Positions 21,978-25,917 of a stretch of DNA of 25,917 nucleotides are shown here, one piece after another. Below the pieces are notes generated by a model. That model saw only the letters and a list, made by a program, of their open reading frames with translations, had not been told where the DNA came from and ran no database searches. Where the stretch lies: contig JABUEZ010000002.1 in assembly GCA_013314795.1 (NCBI GenBank), forward strand, positions 1 to 25,917. The letters run 5' to 3'. The DNA is from Candidatus Profundicultor aquiphilus. Its GTDB lineage: Bacteria; Atribacterota; Atribacteria; Atribacterales; Caldatribacteriaceae. Numbering within the stretch: position 1 is the first letter of the stretch; the number at the start of each line of letters is the position of its first letter. A program made the translations under genes and the position numbers.

Positions 21978-22949
21978 CTACAGGGTAAAGATTCCCTCAT
22001 TCATGACCATCGTTCCATCAAATTTGACCGTGGGATTACAGATAATCCCATCGTTATGGGTTTTGGACTCAATCACTCCACCCATATCCACATTCATTCC
22101 CAGGGCAATGTGCACGGTACGGAATGCCTTTTCGTCTTCCAGAATATTCCCGGTGACTCTGGCTTTGTGGTTAGTTCCAATACCAAGTTCCCCTACTACA
22201 TAGGCATTGGGGTCACCAAGGTTTTCCAGGAAATTCGAGAGCGCCTGGGCTTCCTTCCCTCCTTGAATTTCCACCACCCGACCTCTCCGAATGGTAAGGC
22301 GTATCGGTTCAGACAATAAACCCATGGGAGACATGGAACCATCGATAACCGCCACCCCTTCCACCGATTCTTCCACCGGGGCAATATAGACCTCCCCAGC
22401 CGGTAAATTTCCCCAGCGCCCTTTCTCCCGGTAAAGCCCATCATCAGGTGGAAGGCCGGGCTTGCGTCCTTCCAGACTCATTCTCAGGTTTGTTCCCTTA
22501 TCGGTGGTAATTTCTACCATCCTTGTTTTTTCCATCAGTCGAGTCAGTTTCCAGCTCAATTCCGAAACCTCTTGATAGTCTGCGGTCATCGCCCCTACGG
22601 TCATCATGTCTTCGGTCAACCCGGGCATGCTGGCAATCCGTACCCCTTTGGCCGTTGCTTCCATACGGGCATGGGTGTGCGTAAGGCTCATGGTGGTCAC
22701 AAGGAGGGCCACATCGCAGGCAGAAAGTGCCGCTTTTACTTCTCGGGGTGGTTCTTCTGCATGGTGCGACCGAGGAGTCATGATAAGAAGCGTCCCATCA
22801 ACCCCGAGGGTATGAAGAGCCAAAACAAACGACTCCGCCAGTTTCAGCTTTCCGGTATCTGTAACCACCAGAACACTTTCTCCGACTTTTACCCCCATGC
22901 AGTCTCGTACCGCAATCATGGCCCCCTTCATAAGCGGTGCCAGGTCCAT
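21978..22949 (-). CDS. M29-like metalloenzyme A (aminopeptidase-family fold)
   Basis: A 323-residue cytoplasmic protein of the fold shared by M29 aminopeptidases and 2,5-dihydroxypyridine dioxygenase NicX. The central phrase GNLPAGEVYIAPVEESVEG (180-198) and the C-terminal GELGIGTNHKA (253-263), HIALGMN (280-286) and THNDGII (297-303) are the family's metal-site elements. E254, H280, H298 and D300 are candidate ligands, with E186 nearby. It is shorter than classical M29 enzymes (about 400 residues) and lacks their usual N-terminal length. It is encoded 11 bases after paralog B and 15 bases before the peptide-binding protein, with AGGAGGT upstream. It probably hydrolyses the imported peptide or amide, but a ring-cleaving or other reaction is possible. 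Confidence 0.75.
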   Translation of the reverse strand: MDLAPLMKGAMIAVRDCMGVKVGESVLVVTDTGKLKLAESFVLALHTLGVDGTLLIMTPRSHHAEEPPREVKAALSACDVALLVTTMSLTHTHARMEATAKGVRIASMPGLTEDMMTVGAMTADYQEVSELSWKLTRLMEKTRMVEITTDKGTNLRMSLEGRKPGLPPDDGLYREKGRWGNLPAGEVYIAPVEESVEGVAVIDGSMSPMGLLSEPIRLTIRRGRVVEIQGGKEAQALSNFLENLGDPNAYVVGELGIGTNHKARVTGNILEDEKAFRTVHIALGMNVDMGGVIESKTHNDGIICNPTVKFDGTMVMNEGIFTL

Positions 22950-22960
22950 TCCTTCACCTC

Positions 22961-24007
22961 CTATACCTTTCCTAAACGGCGGGCCAGCTCTCGGAGTTTC
23001 TCATCGACCACCTGTCCCTTATCGATAACGAGTTTTCCATCCAGCCACACCGAAGTGTTGAGACAAATTCCATCCGAATGCGATGGTGCCGGAATCCCAT
23101 CGGGAGGAATGAGGATTGCTCCGATATTCCCCACTCCCCACTCGGTGCATCCCCAGACACGTTCATCTTCCAGGATGTCACCGGTCAATTTTGCTCCCGG
23201 ATTAAACCCATAACACACGTGGGCCATCTGGAACATCTGGGGATGGTTAAAACTCCGTAACCACGATTCAAACTCCACTGCCTCTTTCCCGCCTTCCACT
23301 TTGACAATTTTCCCTTTTTCTACTGTCAACCTGATGGGCTCACGCAACAGTCCCACCGGTGGAACCACTGAACCGTCAAACACGATGACTCCGTTTATGG
23401 AATCAAGCTTCGGCGACCAGGCCACCTGCCCGGCCATCATGTGCGAGCCAGGGGTATCGGCGTAACCCAGCTCACAGTTAACCGGATGCGAGGGGTCATT
23501 TTCGAATTCCACGTCCTCTCCTGAAGGAGTGGTCATCCGAACCTTTTTCGCATTTCTGGTTATTTCTACCAGTCGCTCCTGGAATTCTCGCAGAACCGGA
23601 TAGTTAACCCGACCGATGCAACGGACCATCATATCCACATTCATCCCCACCAGACACAAATGCCGCAAGCGGGGATTTTTCTTGAGGGCCAGGTCATAAG
23701 GCGTTGAATACAGTAACCACTGGTTGTTAAATTCCACCCAGGCATCCGCCGAAGTGAGAAGAGCGGTCATGGCCTCCATCGGCAGCATCCCATCAGCTGC
23801 TTTCCCCACCCCCAGAGGAGCAGGAATCCACACCACTATCGGCTTTGCTCCCACTGCAAACGCCGCACCTGCCACTGCATCGACCACACGCTCATCACTT
23901 TCCGTATCCGCTGTGATGAGGAACGTTTCCCCTTCTCTTAACTTAAATAATTCCTGCGTCAAAATCAAAGCTGCTTTACTCAACTCATACTGGTACAATC
24001 CAGGCAA
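22961..24007 (-). CDS. M29/NicX-like metalloenzyme B (paralog of A)
   Basis: A 348-residue paralog of protein A: the C-terminal thirds align without gaps around the metal site. Counting from an upstream in-frame TTG at 24052 (subtract 15 for the chosen start), H278 replaces A's E254, E304 replaces A's H280, and H325/D327 (SHSDGIC) match A's H298/D300. A's GEV Glu is Gln here (AGQVAWSP, 207-214). The H...HxD set recalls NicX more than M29. I chose TTG 24007 because AGGAGT lies seven bases away and the extended -10 at 24036-24044 excludes the longer open frame. It is first in the seven-gene operon. A and B may form a heteromer; that is inference. Confidence 0.72.
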   Translation of the reverse strand: MPGLYQYELSKAALILTQELFKLREGETFLITADTESDERVVDAVAGAAFAVGAKPIVVWIPAPLGVGKAADGMLPMEAMTALLTSADAWVEFNNQWLLYSTPYDLALKKNPRLRHLCLVGMNVDMMVRCIGRVNYPVLREFQERLVEITRNAKKVRMTTPSGEDVEFENDPSHPVNCELGYADTPGSHMMAGQVAWSPKLDSINGVIVFDGSVVPPVGLLREPIRLTVEKGKIVKVEGGKEAVEFESWLRSFNHPQMFQMAHVCYGFNPGAKLTGDILEDERVWGCTEWGVGNIGAILIPPDGIPAPSHSDGICLNTSVWLDGKLVIDKGQVVDEKLRELARRLGKV

Positions 24008-24035
24008 CAAAACCACTCCTTTCGTTTTTTTTCCG

Positions 24036-24066
24036 ATTATATCACCGCACAAACTCCCTATCTCAA
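24036..24066 (-). promoter_or_regulatory. Promoter of the peptide uptake and hydrolase operon
   Basis: On the minus strand: TTGAGA (24066 to 24061), 19 bases, TATAAT (24041 to 24036) preceded by TGA, so an extended -10. The transcript would start near 24029, and AGGAGT follows, seven bases before the TTG start. Confidence 0.65.
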
Positions 24067-24073
24067 TACCCGG

Positions 24074-24646
24074 CTACCTTATTTTGAAAGGAAGTCTGAG
24101 GTTGGCACTCTTTTCCGAAAGTTTGTCTCGCACCACCACCTCTAGGATATAATCACCCGCTTCGAGCCCCGCCGAGTTAAACGAAACATCCAAAAAGGCC
24201 TCGAAAACAGGACTCTGGGTGATAAACCGGAAAGAACCGAATTCGTCCTGACTCGCCAGTTGATTCCCCTTACTGTCATAAAGGCGAAAATCCATGACGA
24301 AAAAGATATGATACAGGTCATCCTCACGGAGAATCACATAGTTCTTGGGTTCCCCATAAACAAAAATGGTTTCCCCTTTGGCAAATACACTCGAAGCCCT
24401 CTTGCGAAAGGTGCCAAAACTCTGGGTTTTCTCTTCCACAAAAGTCGCCTTTTCCACCCGCATGGGGAGCTTATTCCACAGACTCAAACGGACCGCCTCT
24501 AACTTCCTCTGTGCCTCTTCAAGCTTTCCCTCCGCCAATAGCACTTTTGCCTCTTCAAGAAGTCCCGCTTCATCCTGAGCAAAAACAATTCCTAAACAAA
24601 GAATTGCCAAAATAACAATCCCCACAAAGAGCGCTTGCTTTTTCAT
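24074..24646 (-). CDS. Exported protein of unknown function with helical and beta-sandwich parts
   Basis: I do not recognise this 190-residue protein. It has a signal peptide (1-23, ending VFA-Q). A short helical, TPR-like segment DEAGLLEEAKVLLAEGKLEEAQRKLEAVR (25-53) comes next. The second half is a beta-sandwich with ETIFVYGEPKNYVILREDDLYHIFFVMDFRLYDSKGNQLASQ and a final strand set GDYILEVVVRDKLSEKSANLRLPFKI. This end resembles Ig-like or macroglobulin-type repeats that describe a ligand's properties in bacterial surface proteins. The ribosome site is GGGGGGAGAAGG. A TATAAT lies at 24683-24678, about 32 bases upstream of the ATG, without a clear -35. No terminator follows, so it may read into the downstream operon. 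Confidence 0.78.
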   Translation of the reverse strand: MKKQALFVGIVILAILCLGIVFAQDEAGLLEEAKVLLAEGKLEEAQRKLEAVRLSLWNKLPMRVEKATFVEEKTQSFGTFRKRASSVFAKGETIFVYGEPKNYVILREDDLYHIFFVMDFRLYDSKGNQLASQDEFGSFRFITQSPVFEAFLDVSFNSAGLEAGDYILEVVVRDKLSEKSANLRLPFKIR

Positions 24647-24856
24647 CCTTCTCCCCCCTTACACGAGGTTTTTATCCATTATATCTCAAGAAACACAGAA
24701 ATACCCCATTCCTGGAACCACATCCAAAAACATTTCAAGGTGTAACAAAGCGGGGAAATCCTCTACTTATCTTTATCAAGGAAAAAGAATTAGCGAAACT
24801 CCATTACCTACTCTGTTTGGCAAGGCAATTTACAAAGCTTTTCTCTGTCCCACAAT

Positions 24857-25381
24857 TTACAGGATCTTCTGCAAGTACTCCTCTAAAGCACTTTCAGTAA
24901 GTTCTCCTGATTCCCGGACAATGTTACCACAGCGGTTAAAGAAGAATGAGTGCGGCACACCAGACACGCCATATAGGGAATAAATTCTGGTCTCCGGCGT
25001 ATCAATCACCACAGGATGGGTGAGCGAAGCGTTTTCCACAAACTGCCGTAACGCCGTTTCACTGCTTCCCCCGATGTAACCGACACCAATGACCACCAAA
25101 TCATGGGTATCTTTATATTTTTTGTACGCCGCTTCAAGCACAGGCGCTTCATTAATACAGTGAGGGCAATCGGGTGTGAAAAAGACCAGAAGAACCGGCC
25201 TTCCAAGATAATCACTGAGTGTCAGGGTACCCCCACCAAGCAGAGGAAGGGTAAAATCCTTTTCTCCCATATCTGATGGACAGGTTGGAGTAGGTGATGG
25301 TGTTGGCGTTATGACAATACAGCCAGTGAAAAGAATAAACAACACAAGGACACCAAAGACCAAAAAGTACACTTTTTTCAT
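24857..25381 (-). CDS. TlpA/ResA-like thioredoxin lipoprotein
   Basis: A 174-residue protein with a lipoprotein signal (lipobox L-F-T-G-C, lipidated Cys21) and a T/P-rich linker (PTPSPTPTCP). The domain from about 37 on is an AhpC-TSA/Redoxin thioredoxin fold: KDFTLPLLGGGTLTLSDYLGRPVLLVFFTPDCPHC with active-site C72-P-H-C75, an insertion typical of TlpA, and GVSGVPHSFFFNRCGNIV with the cis-Pro at about residue 143. It should act as a membrane-tethered thiol-disulfide reductase outside the cytoplasm, for example in cytochrome or secreted-protein thiol care. An additional Cys (in FFNRCGN) is unusual near the cis-Pro loop. The ribosome site is GAGGGGAG. An upstream small frame ends with ATGA overlap at this start. 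Confidence 0.92.
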   Translation of the reverse strand: MKKVYFLVFGVLVLFILFTGCIVITPTPSPTPTCPSDMGEKDFTLPLLGGGTLTLSDYLGRPVLLVFFTPDCPHCINEAPVLEAAYKKYKDTHDLVVIGVGYIGGSSETALRQFVENASLTHPVVIDTPETRIYSLYGVSGVPHSFFFNRCGNIVRESGELTESALEEYLQKIL

Positions 25382-25485
25382 GATGATTTACTCCCCTCTA
25401 TCGTATTCACTTGCTTTTCTTTTACGTCTTCTCTCCAGAAAAGTTCACTATTTCCAAGTGGTTCTTTGGCCTTTTCAAAAGCCAC
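25378..25485 (-). CDS. Possible small ORF overlapping the TlpA-like gene start
   Basis: An open frame of 35 codons from GTG at 25485 ends with TGA at 25380-25378, overlapping the TlpA-like gene's ATG as ATGA. The translated sequence is hydrophilic and charged (MAFEKAKEPLGNSELFWRED...). The ATGA overlap suggests translational coupling, but no clear ribosome site precedes the GTG and I see no homology. It may equally be an untranslated leader. Confidence 0.22.
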   Translation of the reverse strand: MAFEKAKEPLGNSELFWREDVKEKQVNTIEGSKSS

Positions 25486-25532
25486 CAGCAGGTCTTTTCT
25501 CCGTTGGAAAAAAGGTATACAATATGGGAACT

Positions 25533-25917
25533 ATGAAAGAAAAGATGCTGACTATCCGAAGAGCGCAAGAAGATGATTTACCACAGATAACCGAGATTTA
25601 CAATCAGGCCGTACTGTATACCACGGCAACGTTTCATCTTTTCCCCCGTTCCTTAGAAGAACAGAAAACCTGGTACAGAATGCACAACGAAAAGCACCCC
25701 CTGGTTGTTGCCGAAGAAAACGGTCTGGTGGTGGCCTGGGCATGTCTGAGCCCTTATTCTGACCGGGAAGGATATCAGTATACGGTATCCTATTCCATTT
25801 ACGTCAGAGAGGAATTCCGCCGCCAGCGTATTGGCTACGAGTTGTTGAGCTACCTTTTGGAGGAAGCCAAGAATCTGGGTTATCACTCGGTGGTGGCCTT
25901 TATAGCTCGGGAAAACA
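25533..25917 (+). CDS. GNAT-family N-acetyltransferase, phosphinothricin-acetyltransferase-like (3' end cut by window)
   Basis: 128 codons are visible before the right edge. The start is TIRRAQEDDLPQITEIYNQAVLYTTATFHL, followed by PLVVAEENGLVVAWACLSPYSDREGYQYTVSYSIYVREEFRRQRIGYELLSYLLEEAKNLGY. The R-R-Q-R-I-G-Y segment is motif A, which binds the pyrophosphate of acetyl-CoA, and IYVREEFRR is its preceding strand. The pattern is that of Pat/Bar and YwnH or MddA proteins, which acetylate phosphinothricin, methionine sulfoximine or related amino-acid analogues. The natural substrate here is unknown. ATG 25533 was chosen; an in-frame ATG at 25524 exists nine bases upstream. The ribosome site is weak, and TACAAT lies at 25518-25523. 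Confidence 0.86.
   Translation, partial: MKEKMLTIRRAQEDDLPQITEIYNQAVLYTTATFHLFPRSLEEQKTWYRMHNEKHPLVVAEENGLVVAWACLSPYSDREGYQYTVSYSIYVREEFRRQRIGYELLSYLLEEAKNLGYHSVVAFIAREN

Noticed and set aside
24826..24860. Direct repeat CAATTTACA on both sides of the TlpA gene end
   Set aside because: Nine bases in A/T-rich DNA, with no target-site or element ends; probably chance.

Overview
The window is about 26 kb of gene-dense bacterial chromosome with no rRNA, tRNA, CRISPR array or insertion sequence that I can see. Base composition is moderate. Signal peptides and lipoboxes are common, TTG and GTG starts recur, and the catabolism is built on ABC importers. No oxygen-dependent enzyme is evident. This suits a fermentative, probably anaerobic and perhaps thermophilic bacterium. 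Atribacterota or a Thermotogota-like lineage would fit, but that placement is inference only. Sigma70-type promoters are readable in several gaps (TTGACA-17-TATCCT, TTGACA-17-TACAAT, TTGACA-17-TAAACT), and the extended -10 string TGATATAAT occurs three times.

Layout. 1-1622: a D-tagatose/D-psicose 3-epimerase-type isomerase (cut by the left edge) and an exported glutaminyl-peptide cyclotransferase, both on the minus strand. 1767-4127: a cold-shock gene, a MarC-family membrane protein, an MNT/HEPN nucleotidyltransferase pair fired from a palindromic divergent -10 element, and a small lipoprotein. 4126-5060: an exported thioredoxin-fold protein and a 400-base gap with an orphan promoter and a strong hairpin. 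5061-9713: a four-gene sugar-type ABC importer (binding protein, fused ATPase, two permeases) of the LsrB/RhaS kind, whose binding protein lacks most AI-2-contacting residues. 9829-13800: a four-gene operon of an ABC-2 exporter plus two membrane-anchored extracytoplasmic proteins I cannot assign; this is the best candidate for an undescribed system. 13852-16432: a plus-strand operon of a membrane protein, a rhomboid protease and a lysine exporter (LysO) split into two genes. 16419-24066: a seven-gene minus-strand operon with two paralogous M29/NicX-fold metalloenzymes followed by a complete peptide-type ABC importer. 24074-25917: an exported protein of unknown function, a TlpA-like lipoprotein thioredoxin and the start of a GNAT acetyltransferase.

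How the genes work together. The two importers share a layout: a strongly promoted binding-protein gene, then a GC-rich hairpin, then the channel and ATPase genes. This layout is expected to give more binding protein than membrane complex. In the peptide cluster, import is coupled to two putative cytoplasmic metallohydrolases, which suggests uptake and then hydrolysis of a peptide-like or amide compound. The two metalloenzyme paralogs appear to have exchanged a Glu and a His at two aligned metal-site positions.
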